Shown: in pieces, positions 15,476 through 24,858 of the stretch | Layout of the letters: each line of letters begins with the position of its first letter | How positions within the stretch are numbered: the first letter of the stretch is position 1 | From: Nocardia sp. NBC_00403 | Lineage (GTDB): Bacteria > Actinomycetota > Actinomycetes > Mycobacteriales > Mycobacteriaceae | Length of the DNA stretch: 64,000 nucleotides | Assembly: GCF_036046055.1 (NCBI RefSeq) | Contig: NZ_CP107939.1 | Coordinates: 868,001-932,000, forward strand | Reading direction: 5' to 3' | Notes under the pieces: generated by a model | Told to the model about the DNA's origin: nothing | The model's input: only the letters and a program-made list of their open reading frames with translations | Databases searched by the model: none | Translations under genes and position numbers: made by a program

Positions 15476-16645
15476 ATGAGAGACGCAGTGATCGTCGAGG
15501 CGGTACGCACACCGATCGGCAAGGGCAAGCCGAACGGGGCGCTGCACAACGTGAACGCAGTGGATCTACTGGCGCACAGCCTGCGCGAGGTGGTGGACCG
15601 CAGCGGCATCGATCCGGTGCTCATCGACGACGTGATCGGCGGCATCGTCACCCAGGTCGGCGAGCAGGGCGCCAATATGACACGGCGCGCCGCACTGGCC
15701 GCGGGCTATCCGGAATCGGTGCCCGCCACCACCGTCGATCGGCAATGCGGCAGCAGCCAGCAGGCCATCCACTTCGCCGCCCAGGGGGTCATCGCCGGCG
15801 CCTACGACATCGTCGTCGCCGGAGGTGTCGAGTCGATGGGCCGAATTCCCATGGGCGCCAACCTGATCGGATCCGAAGATCTGTCCGGTGTCGGTTTCGC
15901 CGAGCGCTATCCCGATGGCCTCGTCCCCCAGGGCATCAGCGCCGAGCTGATCGCGGCCAAATGGGGACTGACTCGCACGCAGCTGGACGAGTTCGCGCTG
16001 GCCAGCCACGAAAAAGCCGCACTGGCAACGAAGAACGGCCTGTTCACCAAAGAACTCGCGCCGATCAACGGCCTGCACACCGACGAAGGCATCCGGGTCG
16101 GCAGCACCCTGGAAACTCTCGGCAAGCTGCGTCCCGCCTACTACGACGAGGCCATGGCCGCCCGCTTCCCACAGATCGGATGGGAGATCACCGCGGCAAC
16201 GGCGAGCCAGGTCAGCGACGGCAGCGCGGCGGTGTTGATCATGACCGGCGAACGTGCCCGTGAGCTCGGCCTGACCCCGCTGGCCAGGCTGCACAGCTTC
16301 GCGGTCGCGGGCGACGATCCGCTGCTCATGCTCACCGCGGTCATCCCGGCCACCCGAAAGGTCCTGCAACGCGCCGGTCTCCAGCTCTCGGACATGGACC
16401 TCATCGAGATCAACGAGGCGTTCTCCCCCGTCGTTCTCGCCTGGGCGCACGACACCGGCGCCGACCTGAGCAAAGTGAATGTCAACGGCGGCGCCATCGC
16501 CATCGGTCACCCGCTCGGTGCCTCCGGCGCGCGCCTGATGACCACCCTGGTCCACGCTATGCAGGACCGCGGCGCGCGCTATGGCCTGCAAACCATGTGC
16601 GAGGCAGGCGGATTGGCCAACGCCACCATCCTCGAACGGCTCTGA
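15476..16645 (+). CDS. acetyl-CoA C-acyltransferase (thiolase)
   Basis: A 389-residue thiolase, family-typical length. The acyl-accepting cysteine is C91 in DRQCGSSQQA. The C-terminal active-site motifs are NEAFSP, GHPLGASGARL and CEAGGLAN. The N-terminal VIVEAVRTPIGKGKPNGALHNVNAVDLLA and the early pocket resemble the FadA5/FadA6 side of the family used in steroid and fatty-acid beta-oxidation in mycolata; degradative thiolysis of 3-ketoacyl-CoA is more likely than acetoacetyl-CoA synthesis, but this is inference. AAGGA lies 6 nt before ATG 15476. It is divergent from the HxlR regulator. Confidence 0.93.
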   Translation: MRDAVIVEAVRTPIGKGKPNGALHNVNAVDLLAHSLREVVDRSGIDPVLIDDVIGGIVTQVGEQGANMTRRAALAAGYPESVPATTVDRQCGSSQQAIHFAAQGVIAGAYDIVVAGGVESMGRIPMGANLIGSEDLSGVGFAERYPDGLVPQGISAELIAAKWGLTRTQLDEFALASHEKAALATKNGLFTKELAPINGLHTDEGIRVGSTLETLGKLRPAYYDEAMAARFPQIGWEITAATASQVSDGSAAVLIMTGERARELGLTPLARLHSFAVAGDDPLLMLTAVIPATRKVLQRAGLQLSDMDLIEINEAFSPVVLAWAHDTGADLSKVNVNGGAIAIGHPLGASGARLMTTLVHAMQDRGARYGLQTMCEAGGLANATILERL

Positions 16646-16691
16646 TATCGAAGGATCCGAATCCTGAAGACAACCGTCCGGGACGGACAAT

Positions 16692-16720
16692 GCCCGTCGC
16701 ATCGACTCGGTGCGACGGGC
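16692..16720. terminator. bidirectional terminator
   Basis: A perfect 10-bp stem GCCCGTCGCA / TGCGACGGGC with a 9-nt loop. It sits between the converging thiolase (stop 16645) and membrane-protein (stop 16728) genes and can serve both. Confidence 0.8.
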
Positions 16721-16727
16721 GTGTCGT

Positions 16728-17090
16728 TCACCCGGAGACGACGATCGCGACCAGGAAACCGGCGACCCATGCTCCGGCCAGCAGCGGCAGCGCAACGAGC
16801 GGCGTCCAGCCGATGGGCCTGCGGGCCCGCACTGCCGTCAGTAAGAGCATCGCTGTGTATGCCAACGACATTGCGATGCCGGCCCAGGCGACGCCATAGG
16901 CCACCGACAGCCGTCGCATTTCACCCACATCCGCCACGAGTTCGTACAGCGGCACGAAAGCAGCGGTCGTCCATGCGAATCCGATGCTGATCAGCGAGCC
17001 GAAGATAGCGCGCACAAGATCCAGCAACCGGTGCGCTCGATCCCACGTCATACCCCCAAGCATGACGGGTGCCGAAGCCAACCGAATCAT
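16728..17090 (-). CDS. small integral membrane protein, unknown
   Basis: Up to 120 residues with three or four hydrophobic segments: FGSLISIGFAWTTAAFVPLY, YGVAWAGIAMSLAYTAMLLL and LVALPLLAGAWVAGFLVAIV. I recognise no family. Internal ATGs at 17063 and 17051 are possible starts, none with a clear Shine-Dalgarno; the true N-terminus may be MTWDRAHRLLDLV. It is divergent from the TetR gene, with the A/T-rich operator candidate between them, so the repressor may control both sides. Confidence 0.65.
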   Translation of the reverse strand: MIRLASAPVMLGGMTWDRAHRLLDLVRAIFGSLISIGFAWTTAAFVPLYELVADVGEMRRLSVAYGVAWAGIAMSLAYTAMLLLTAVRARRPIGWTPLVALPLLAGAWVAGFLVAIVVSG

Positions 17091-17107
17091 CCGTATGTCT
17101 AAATTAA

Positions 17108-17134
17108 TTAGCCATTTGTAAAATTATTGGTTAG
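17108..17134. promoter_or_regulatory. A/T-rich imperfect palindrome, TetR operator candidate
   Basis: TTAGCCATT (17108-17116) and ATTGGTTAG (17126-17134) are inverted with six of nine matches around a 9-bp A/T centre. The site lies 10 bp before the TetR GTG start. It stands out as strongly AT-rich against its surroundings, as expected for a core promoter overlapped by an operator. Confidence 0.5.
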
Positions 17135-17143
17135 CCTGGTCGG

Positions 17144-17767
17144 GTGCCCACACACCGCGCCCCTGAGCCCGGCTCCCGCGTACGTGATGCCGAACGAACC
17201 AAGCGTTGCCTGCTCGATGCCGCGTTCGACGAGTTCTCGGCGCGCGGGTACGCAGGGGCGCGCGTCGGCGACATCGCCACCCGCGCCGGGGTCAACAAGC
17301 AGCTGATCACCTACTACTTCGGCGGCAAAGAAGGGCTCTATCAGGCGTTGCAGCGGCAATGGCTGGAGCAGGAAGCCGATTTCGCCGACCCGTCGCTGCC
17401 GCTCGGCGAAGTCCTGACCCGATATCTGCGGCACGCCCTCGCCGACCCGCGTGGCATCCGGCTGCTCATGTGGCGGGGCTTGTCCGACGACGCGCCGGAG
17501 ACCACCCGGAAGCCGATCCACGAGGCAGACCTGGAGATCACCCGGCGGCGGCAGGAGTGCGGGGAGATCGCTGCCGATCTCGATCCCGCGTCGTTCCAGC
17601 TCGCGGTGATAGGCATGGTGATCGCGCCGCTGCTGCTGCCTGCGCAGGTCCGCGAACTGTTCGGGATCGATCCACAGACACCGGAATTCGAACAACGCTA
17701 CGGCGCACAATTGCGCCGGATCCTCGCTCATCTCACTGCACCAGATTTCGAAGGAGACACCCCGTGA
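17144..17767 (+). CDS. TetR family transcriptional regulator
   Basis: A 207-residue TetR-type repressor. The DNA-binding domain occupies residues 15-62: AERTKRCLLDAAFDEFSARGYAGARVGDIATRAGVNKQLITYYFGGKEGLY, in which GARVGDIATRAGV is the helix-turn-helix and YYFGGKEGLY the usual following helix. The rest is a helical ligand-binding domain. It overlaps the NmrA-like gene by 4 bp (GTGA), so the two are one operon, and the repressor probably controls that operon and perhaps the divergent membrane protein. The GTG at 17144 is the only reasonable start. Confidence 0.92.
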   Translation: MPTHRAPEPGSRVRDAERTKRCLLDAAFDEFSARGYAGARVGDIATRAGVNKQLITYYFGGKEGLYQALQRQWLEQEADFADPSLPLGEVLTRYLRHALADPRGIRLLMWRGLSDDAPETTRKPIHEADLEITRRRQECGEIAADLDPASFQLAVIGMVIAPLLLPAQVRELFGIDPQTPEFEQRYGAQLRRILAHLTAPDFEGDTP

Positions 17768-18567
17768 CCTACCTCGTCACCGGCGCCCGCGGCATTGTCG
17801 GCCGCGCCGTCATCGACCAGTTGCTCACCGCAGGAAAGTCGGTGCGGGCAGCCAGTTCCGATCCGACCAAGACCACCGTGCCCGACGGGGTCGAGTTGGT
17901 CGGCCTCGACATGACCGACCCCGCGTCGGTGGCCGCCGCGCTCGACGGCGTGGACCGGGCCTTTGTGTACGCCGCACCCGAAGGCATCGAGAACTTCATC
18001 GACACCGCACAGGCCGGCGAGGTCGCACACGTGGCGCTACTGTCCTCGATCGCGGCGGAAAGCGAAGACAATACGATCGGCGCGCAGCATCTCGCCGTCG
18101 AGCGGCCACTACAGGAATCCGGCCTGCCGCTGACCGTGCTGCGGCCGGGCGCATTCGCGGCCAACTCCCGCTGGTGGGCGTCCTCGATCAAGTCGGAACG
18201 GGTTGCGCGCCTGCCCTTTCCGGGCTTGCAGCTGAACCCCATCCACGAGGCCGACATCGCGGCCGCGGCCGTCGCCGCACTCACCGTGCCGGGGCATGCG
18301 GGCAAGATCTATCCACTGACCGGACCCGAATCGCTGTCGCAGCGCAGCATGGTCGAGCACATCGCCGCGGCCATCGGTGCACCGGTGGAATTGGTCGAGC
18401 TGAGCTACGAGCAGGCAGCGGAGTTCCTGTACAAACCGGTGCTCGACATGTGGGCCGAAGCCGGGACCGCGCCGGCGTCGGTCGGCCCCACCTCCGAGTC
18501 GGTGACCGGCGCACCCGCGCGGACATACGCGCAGTGGGCTATCGACCACATCGCCGACTTCCGCTGA
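17764..18567 (+). CDS. NmrA-like NAD(P)-binding protein
   Basis: A 267-residue atypical short-chain dehydrogenase. The Rossmann motif is GARGIVGRAVIDQLL (residues 7-21), and LTVLRPGAFAAN and GKIYPLTGPESLSQ are the usual NmrA/TMR-like markers. There is no YxxxK catalytic pair, so it may bind NADP as a redox sensor or be a quinone oxidoreductase of the QorB type. GTG 17764 overlaps the TetR stop. Confidence 0.87.
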   Translation: MTYLVTGARGIVGRAVIDQLLTAGKSVRAASSDPTKTTVPDGVELVGLDMTDPASVAAALDGVDRAFVYAAPEGIENFIDTAQAGEVAHVALLSSIAAESEDNTIGAQHLAVERPLQESGLPLTVLRPGAFAANSRWWASSIKSERVARLPFPGLQLNPIHEADIAAAAVAALTVPGHAGKIYPLTGPESLSQRSMVEHIAAAIGAPVELVELSYEQAAEFLYKPVLDMWAEAGTAPASVGPTSESVTGAPARTYAQWAIDHIADFR

Positions 18568-18626
18568 CCGCGTTGCGAAACTACTCATAGCGACGAGGCC
18601 GAAACGAGTAGCCGATCCCCATCCGT

Positions 18627-19619
18627 ATGGTGACGATGGTGATCACCGCCGACACCGACGCCATCACCGAGACCATCGTGTACGCCATTCCGCTGCGGAC
18701 CCGCTTCCGCGGCATCACGGTGCGCGAGGGGATGTTGTTGCGTGGACCGCTCGGGTGGGGCGAGTTCTGCCCGTTCCCCGAGTACGACGATCGCGAAGCG
18801 ACCGGCTGGCTGGCCACCGCGATGGAGCAGGTCACGGTGGGCTGGCCGGAACCGGTGCGCGAGCTGGTCCCCATCAATTGCACCGTGCCCGCCGTCGACC
18901 CCGAGCGCGCATACGACATCGTGGCGAAGTCCGGATGCCGCACCGCCAAGGTGAAGGTCGCCGACCATCCCGAATCGCTCGCCGAAGACGTCGCCCGCGT
19001 TGCGGCGGTGCGGGCGGCGCTCGGGACCGACGGTGCGATTCGGGTGGATGCCAACGCGGTGTGGGATGTGGATACCGCGATTGTCAATATCGGCAGGATC
19101 GACAGCGCGGCAGGCGGTTTGGAGTATGTCGAACAGCCGTGCCGGACGATCGAGGAACTGGCTGCGGTGCGCCGCAGGGTGGGTGTGCGCATCGCCGCCG
19201 ACGAATCCATTCGCCGGGCGGAGGATCCGCTGCGGGTCGCCGTCGCGGGCGCGGCCGATATTGCGGTCCTCAAGTGCACGCCACTGGGTGGCGTACGACG
19301 CGCGCTACAGGTCGCCGCGGCCGCGGGCCTGCCGTGTGTCGTGTCCTCCGCCCTGGAAACCAGCGTCGGCCTTGCCGCGCAGCTCGCCCTGGCCGGTGCA
19401 CTGCCCGAACTCGACTTCGCCTGCGGGCTCGGCACGACCGCCCTGTTCGAAGGCGACGTGGTCGCCGAATCGCTGCGCCCGGTCGACGGCTTCCTGCCCG
19501 TGCCACGGACACCGCCGCAACCAGACCCGGCTTTGCTCGAGCGTTATCGACATCCCGACCGGGACCGGATCACCTGGTGGCACAACCGCTTCGACCGAGT
19601 GAGCAAGCTGCTGTCCTGA
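18627..19619 (+). CDS. menC: o-succinylbenzoate synthase
   Basis: A 330-residue member of the enolase superfamily acting in menaquinone synthesis: it dehydrates SHCHC to o-succinylbenzoate. The catalytic set is visible: KVKVA (K108/K110), metal ligands D141 (VDANAVWD), E169 (VEQP) and D192 (ADESI), and the second-side lysine K216 (LKCTPLGG). The N-terminal PLRTRFRGITVREGMLL matches actinobacterial MenC. No other men gene is nearby, so the pathway is dispersed. Internal starts at GTG 18630 and ATG 18636 are possible. Confidence 0.92.
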   Translation: MVTMVITADTDAITETIVYAIPLRTRFRGITVREGMLLRGPLGWGEFCPFPEYDDREATGWLATAMEQVTVGWPEPVRELVPINCTVPAVDPERAYDIVAKSGCRTAKVKVADHPESLAEDVARVAAVRAALGTDGAIRVDANAVWDVDTAIVNIGRIDSAAGGLEYVEQPCRTIEELAAVRRRVGVRIAADESIRRAEDPLRVAVAGAADIAVLKCTPLGGVRRALQVAAAAGLPCVVSSALETSVGLAAQLALAGALPELDFACGLGTTALFEGDVVAESLRPVDGFLPVPRTPPQPDPALLERYRHPDRDRITWWHNRFDRVSKLLS

Positions 19620-19753
19620 GGCTGCGGCCGCAAACGCGACCGGGCAGCGGCCCGCCCGATCCGGCAGCCGGAAGCGGGACCGACCGGATGTCGCGGATCG
19701 GCCCATCCGGAGAGCGGAGCGGTTCGAGTCGACATTCGTGGTACCCCGGCGAG

Positions 19754-20272
19754 TCAGCCGGGCCCCAACCGCACACCACACCCCAGCATCGTTGCCCGCA
19801 GCACCAACGCCGCTTCCGGTCCGATGACACCGTCGACCAGATCCAGATAGCGACTACAGAATTCCGGACCGTGTGGCGCCACCGAAGCGGGCGCGGGCTC
19901 CAGATGGTGGGTGAGTTCATGCAGCACAACGAGTTCGCGCAGCGCCCACGCGGTGCCTCCGGTATGCAACGGCACCGCGAGAACCGCGTCCTCGACCTCG
20001 TAATGCGCAGCGGTAGTACCGGCCCGCGACCGGACGCGCACGGCCACCTCGGCTCGATCCCACTGCGCACGAACCCAATTGAGCCCGAGAACCTTGTCCG
20101 CATAGGTCTGCACCGAATCGACAGTGGCGAAGCGGCGCTCGATGGGCAGCGTCAGGTGCGATCCGTAGAGCTCGACCGTGCGATTGCCGTGCTCGTCGGC
20201 CCGGTCGAACACCCTGCGCACCAGCTGCTCGGCGTCATATACCTTGGCGCGCTGGCTGTCTCGCGGGCTCAT
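19754..20272 (-). CDS. TIGR04338-type metallohydrolase
   Basis: A 172-residue predicted zinc metallopeptidase. The metal site is HELTHHLEPA (from about residue 118: H-E-x-x-H-H), with a possible third ligand in PHGPEFCSRYLDLV. The length and sequence fit the small actinobacterial family named TIGR04338, whose substrate is unknown. The gene overlaps the DUF2786 gene by 4 bp, so both products should be made together. No signal peptide is visible; the protein is probably cytoplasmic. Confidence 0.83.
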   Translation of the reverse strand: MSPRDSQRAKVYDAEQLVRRVFDRADEHGNRTVELYGSHLTLPIERRFATVDSVQTYADKVLGLNWVRAQWDRAEVAVRVRSRAGTTAAHYEVEDAVLAVPLHTGGTAWALRELVVLHELTHHLEPAPASVAPHGPEFCSRYLDLVDGVIGPEAALVLRATMLGCGVRLGPG

Positions 20273-21117
20273 AGCGATGTGCCCTCGCCCCGTGCCAGTT
20301 GCCCGCGGGCCGCACCGAGTTCGGGCGAGGTGCCGAGCCGGGCCGCCCGACCCGCAGCGTCACCCGCTCGGCGCGCCGCCGCCGAATGACCGGCCGAGGC
20401 CTGTGGGCCACGCCAGGTGCCGCGTGCCTCGGAGGTTTGCGAGTAGAAGTCGGTGAGCTCGATTTCCTTGTTGCGCAGGGCCAATGCGGTGCCGGCCGCC
20501 GAGGTGTCCGGCACGATCTCCGCCTCGACCTCGGCCTTCACCGCGGCCAGTCGGCGCCCGATCCGCGCGGCGAAGGCCATCTGAAAGTTCAGCCTGGCGG
20601 TCACTGCCGCGACCGGCGCCTGCACTCGGCGTTGCACCCTTCGTCCCCACCGCTTTTCGGTGACAACTTTCTCCACTGTCGCGGTTCGGTACTGCCCCGA
20701 TTTGATGTACTGATCCGATGCCCGCACCATCTGCACGAGCAGGCTGGCATATAGGGCCTCGCAGGTGTCGATATCGGAATCGAAACCGTAGGCGTAAACC
20801 TGGGTGGAGGTCCGCGCAACATCACAGCGCACGTCGTTGGCGGCCGCGATCGCGACGAACAGTTGCACGTAGGTGCGCAATCCCTTTTTGCCCGGCTGGC
20901 CGATCGGGATGATCCGCTGCACCGGTGTCGGCCTGCGTTCGCGACCCGCGACGTGCGAGCGAGCCACCGTCAGGTCGATCGAGGATTTGGTCGCCAGCCG
21001 TTGCGCGGCCGCGAGGAAGGCCTCGGCCTCGTGTTCGTTATCGGTGGATTCGGCCTTGCGCAACAGCCCACCGATCCGGGTGAGCATCCGGTCGGGAACC
21101 GCATTCGGCGAAGTCAT
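20269..21117 (-). CDS. DUF2786 domain protein
   Basis: A 282-residue protein with an N-terminal DUF2786 domain: MLTRIGGLLRKAESTDNEHEAEAFLAAAQRLATKSSIDL is the family hallmark, in which 'LL.KA....NE.EA..A...A..L' forms a helical pair. The central region is helical and basic. DUF2786 proteins occur in actinobacteria and phages, often beside SprT-like or other putative peptidases; no biochemical role is established. Its overlap with the TIGR04338 metallohydrolase gene suggests a complex. ATG 21117 is preferred to the TTG at 21126. Confidence 0.8.
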   Translation of the reverse strand: MTSPNAVPDRMLTRIGGLLRKAESTDNEHEAEAFLAAAQRLATKSSIDLTVARSHVAGRERRPTPVQRIIPIGQPGKKGLRTYVQLFVAIAAANDVRCDVARTSTQVYAYGFDSDIDTCEALYASLLVQMVRASDQYIKSGQYRTATVEKVVTEKRWGRRVQRRVQAPVAAVTARLNFQMAFAARIGRRLAAVKAEVEAEIVPDTSAAGTALALRNKEIELTDFYSQTSEARGTWRGPQASAGHSAAARRAGDAAGRAARLGTSPELGAARGQLARGEGTSL

Positions 21118-21298
21118 CGGGCCCAAGCCTAATAGGCTGTCCCGGACCTAGTACGACCACAGACCTGCGTTTGGACGAGTGACCATACAACCGCACAAAC
21201 GGTAGGCGTAATCCGGCGTGGCACATGAACACCATGTATCTTGCGTTGTGCACCTCTGGTGTGCTGGTGCTCACGTCTCGACCCTTGGAGTGTTCGCG

Positions 21299-22600
21299 AT
21301 GGCTTTGAAGAAGGTGTCGTCCCTGCGTTCGTCGCTAATGCCTCGAGCGGCGCTGGCTGCTGCCTCGGTGGCGCTGCTGGCGGCGACGTTCACGGCCTCG
21401 TGCTCCAGCGACAGCGGGGGCAATCCAACCGGCCAGAACCTCACCGGCCGCGGTCCGATCACCTATGTCGAGGGCAAGGACACCACCGAGACGGGTGCGG
21501 TCAAGCAGCTGATCGAGCGCTGGAACGCGTCGCATCCCGACGAGCAGGTGACGTTCAAGGAGCAGTCGAACGACGCCTCGCAGCAGTACGACGACCTCGT
21601 CGAGCACATGCGCTCCAAGCAGTCCAGCTACGACGTGTTCGCCATGGACGTGCCGTGGACCGCCGAGTTCGCCGCGAAGGGCTGGATCCAGCCACTGCGG
21701 GATACCTTCTCCATCGACACCTCCGCGCTGCTCTCGCCGCCGGTCGCCAGCGCCACCTACAACAACGTCCTGTACGCGGCGCCCCGAAACACCAACGGCG
21801 GCCTGCTGTTCTATCGCAAGGACCTGGTGCCCAACCCGCCGAAGACCTGGACCGAAATGCTGGCGCAGTGTCCGGTCGCCAAGCAGAACAACATCGGTTG
21901 CTACGCAGGCCAACTCGCACCGTACGAGGGCTTGACGGTGAACACCGCCGAGGTGATCAACGCCTTCGGCGGTACCTTCGTCGGCGCCGACGGCAAGACC
22001 CCGACGGTGAACAGCCCGCAGTCCCGCGCCGGACTGAAGCAGCTGGTCGACGCGTACAAGAGCGGCGATATCCCCAAGGAAGCCATCACCTTCAAGGAGC
22101 CGGAGAGCGGCGCCGCCTTCACCCAGGGCAAGCTCATGTTCCTGCGCAGCTGGCCCTCCACCTTCGGTGACGCCGGCTCGGAATCCTCGGCCGTGAAGGA
22201 CAAGTTCGGGGTCGCGCCGCTGCCCGGCGAGAACGGCGTCGGTGCCTCGACCCTCGGCGGCTACAACGCCGCCATCAGCGCGTTCTCCAAGAACAAGGCC
22301 ACCGCGCTCGACTTCCTTCGCTTCCTCATCAGCGAGGACGCGCAGCACATCGTCGCCGCAGGCGCGCTGCCCTCGGTGCGTGCATCGATGTACGACGATC
22401 CGGCACTCATCGCGAAGATGCCGTTCCTGCCCGCACTCAAGGAATCGATCGCCAGCGCAGTGCCGCGCCCGGTGACTCCGTTCTATCCAGCGGTGTCGAA
22501 GGCCATCCAGGACAACGCCTACGCCGCGTTGAACGGAACCAAGTCTGTCGACGACGCGATCACCGGTATGCAAAAGGGCATCGAGACAGCCGGCTCATAG
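21299..22600 (+). CDS. LpqY-like sugar-binding lipoprotein
   Basis: A 433-residue extracellular solute-binding lipoprotein. The signal runs LPRAALAAASVALLAATFTASC-like with the lipidated Cys in TASC at about residue 34-35. The mature part carries LpqY-type landmarks: VFAMDVPWTAEFAAKGWIQP, YAAPRNTNGGLLFYRKDLV and VTPFYPAVSKAIQ. LpqY of M. tuberculosis binds trehalose, so a disaccharide is a fair guess, unproved. ATG 21299 follows GGAG at 8 nt; a longer in-frame extension to 21218 lacks a ribosome site. It heads an operon with two permease genes and no ATPase. Confidence 0.9.
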   Translation: MALKKVSSLRSSLMPRAALAAASVALLAATFTASCSSDSGGNPTGQNLTGRGPITYVEGKDTTETGAVKQLIERWNASHPDEQVTFKEQSNDASQQYDDLVEHMRSKQSSYDVFAMDVPWTAEFAAKGWIQPLRDTFSIDTSALLSPPVASATYNNVLYAAPRNTNGGLLFYRKDLVPNPPKTWTEMLAQCPVAKQNNIGCYAGQLAPYEGLTVNTAEVINAFGGTFVGADGKTPTVNSPQSRAGLKQLVDAYKSGDIPKEAITFKEPESGAAFTQGKLMFLRSWPSTFGDAGSESSAVKDKFGVAPLPGENGVGASTLGGYNAAISAFSKNKATALDFLRFLISEDAQHIVAAGALPSVRASMYDDPALIAKMPFLPALKESIASAVPRPVTPFYPAVSKAIQDNAYAALNGTKSVDDAITGMQKGIETAGS

Positions 22601-22638
22601 CGAACCGGACCAGCCCAGCCCTGTAGGAGAGAGATACG

Positions 22639-23660
<1,022 letters not shown>

Positions 23661-23661
<1 letters not shown>

Positions 23662-24521
23662 TGGCCACCACGACCCCCACGACCCCCTGGACCAAGCGGC
23701 TCGGTTCCGTGCGGCTGTACCTCGGTGCGCTGATCGTGCTGCTGTGGGGCCTCGGACCGTTCTACTGGATGGCCGTCACGGCATTCCGCGATCCGGACTT
23801 CACCTTCGACAACACCCCGTGGCCAACCCATCTCACCTTCGAGAACTTCCGCAACGCCTTCGACACCAGCCGCGGCAACGATTTCGGCAAGGCGCTGCTC
23901 AACAGCGTGGTCATCGGCGCGGCCACCACAGTGTTCGCCTTGGTGCTCGGCGTGCTGGCCGCCTACGCGCTGGCCAGGCTCACCTTCAAGGGCAAGTACC
24001 TGGTGTCCGGGCTGATCCTGAGCGCCTCGATGTTCCCGGTGGTCGTGCTGGTCACGCCGCTGTTCCAGCTGTTCACCAATCTGGGCTGGATCGGCGAGTA
24101 CCAGGCGATGATCATCCCGAACATCTCGTTCGTGCTGCCGATGACCGTCTACATCCTCGCCTCGTTCTTCGCGGAGCTGCCGTGGGAGCTCGAGGAGGCC
24201 GCGCGCATCGACGGCGCGACCAAGTTGCAGGCGTTCCGGCTGGTGATGCTGCCACTGGCCGCGCCGGCGGTGTTCACCACCGCAATCCTCGCGTTCATCG
24301 CCGCGGTGAACGAATACCTTTTGGCGCGACTGCTTTCCAGCGACAAGACCGAACCGGTGACCGTCGCGATCGCGCGCTTCTCCGGCAACAACCCCTTGGT
24401 GCAGCCCTACGCCGCCATCATGGCCGCGGGCACAATGGTCACCATTCCGCTGGTCATCATGGTGCTGCTGTTCCAGCGCCGCATCATCTCCGGTCTCACC
24501 GCGGGCGGCGTCAAGAGCTGA
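23661..24521 (+). CDS. sugar ABC transporter permease (SugB-like)
   Basis: A 286-residue MalG/SugB-type permease. It has six membrane helices; the EAA loop is ELEEAARIDGATKLQAFRLVMLP, and the C-terminus RRIISGLTAGGVKS is the conserved tail of the MalG branch. It completes the SBP-permease-permease operon. No ATPase gene follows; instead a structured repeat element lies 13 bp after the stop. Confidence 0.92.
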
Positions 24522-24534
24522 CCGTATCTGATGT

Positions 24535-24643
24535 GCAGCGCCTGCGGCGCTGCGTGTTCGCGGCCCCCAAGGCTCGCGTCCGAGCGGCCGAGACTCGCGA
24601 CTTCGTCGCATGCGCTTCGGCCACTCGGACACGAGCCGGCCGC
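24535..24643 (+). repeat. structured 3' repeat element, copy A
   Basis: Read in the sense of the permease operon: first a small hairpin GCAGCGCC-TGC-GGCGCTGC (24535-24553), then GTGTTCGCGGCCCCC, then a 21-bp stem (24571-24591 with 24617-24637) around a 25-nt loop that itself contains GCGAC-TTC-GTCGC. A second copy lies at 28549-28659 on the other strand, immediately after ino1. The two are nearly identical over about 110 bp, and differences within the stem are compensated. Confidence 0.85.
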
Positions 24644-24858
24644 AAACGGTCGCTCGTAAGACTCGCTCCGCGGTAGTCAATTCTTTCGGGATCTCTCAAA
24701 ACAAAAGCAGGCCGAACGGGCCGTTTGGGCTGACTTGCGGTGATATGCTCGCGGGTCGCTGCGGCCTGGCGGGGACGACAATGTGCCAGGGTTGTAGCCC
24801 GGTTTCCGATCGTTATCCGTGCAGGTGAGTTTGACCGACGCTCCGGGAGGAGATGATC
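24644..24858. other. promoter region of the PBP gene
   Basis: About 215 bp after repeat copy A without a gene. GGCC-GAAC-GGGCC at about 24711-24723 is a small inverted repeat. TGATATGCT at about 24740 could be an extended -10 box for the PBP gene. The assignment is weak. Confidence 0.35.

Noticed and set aside
15566..16795. 409-codon minus-strand frame
   Set aside because: Antisense of the thiolase and extending past its terminator; no domain, and the thiolase motifs are intact on the plus strand.
18755..20389. 544-codon plus-strand frame
   Set aside because: Shifted frame of menC continuing antisense across the metallohydrolase gene; composition is Arg/Pro/Gly-rich.
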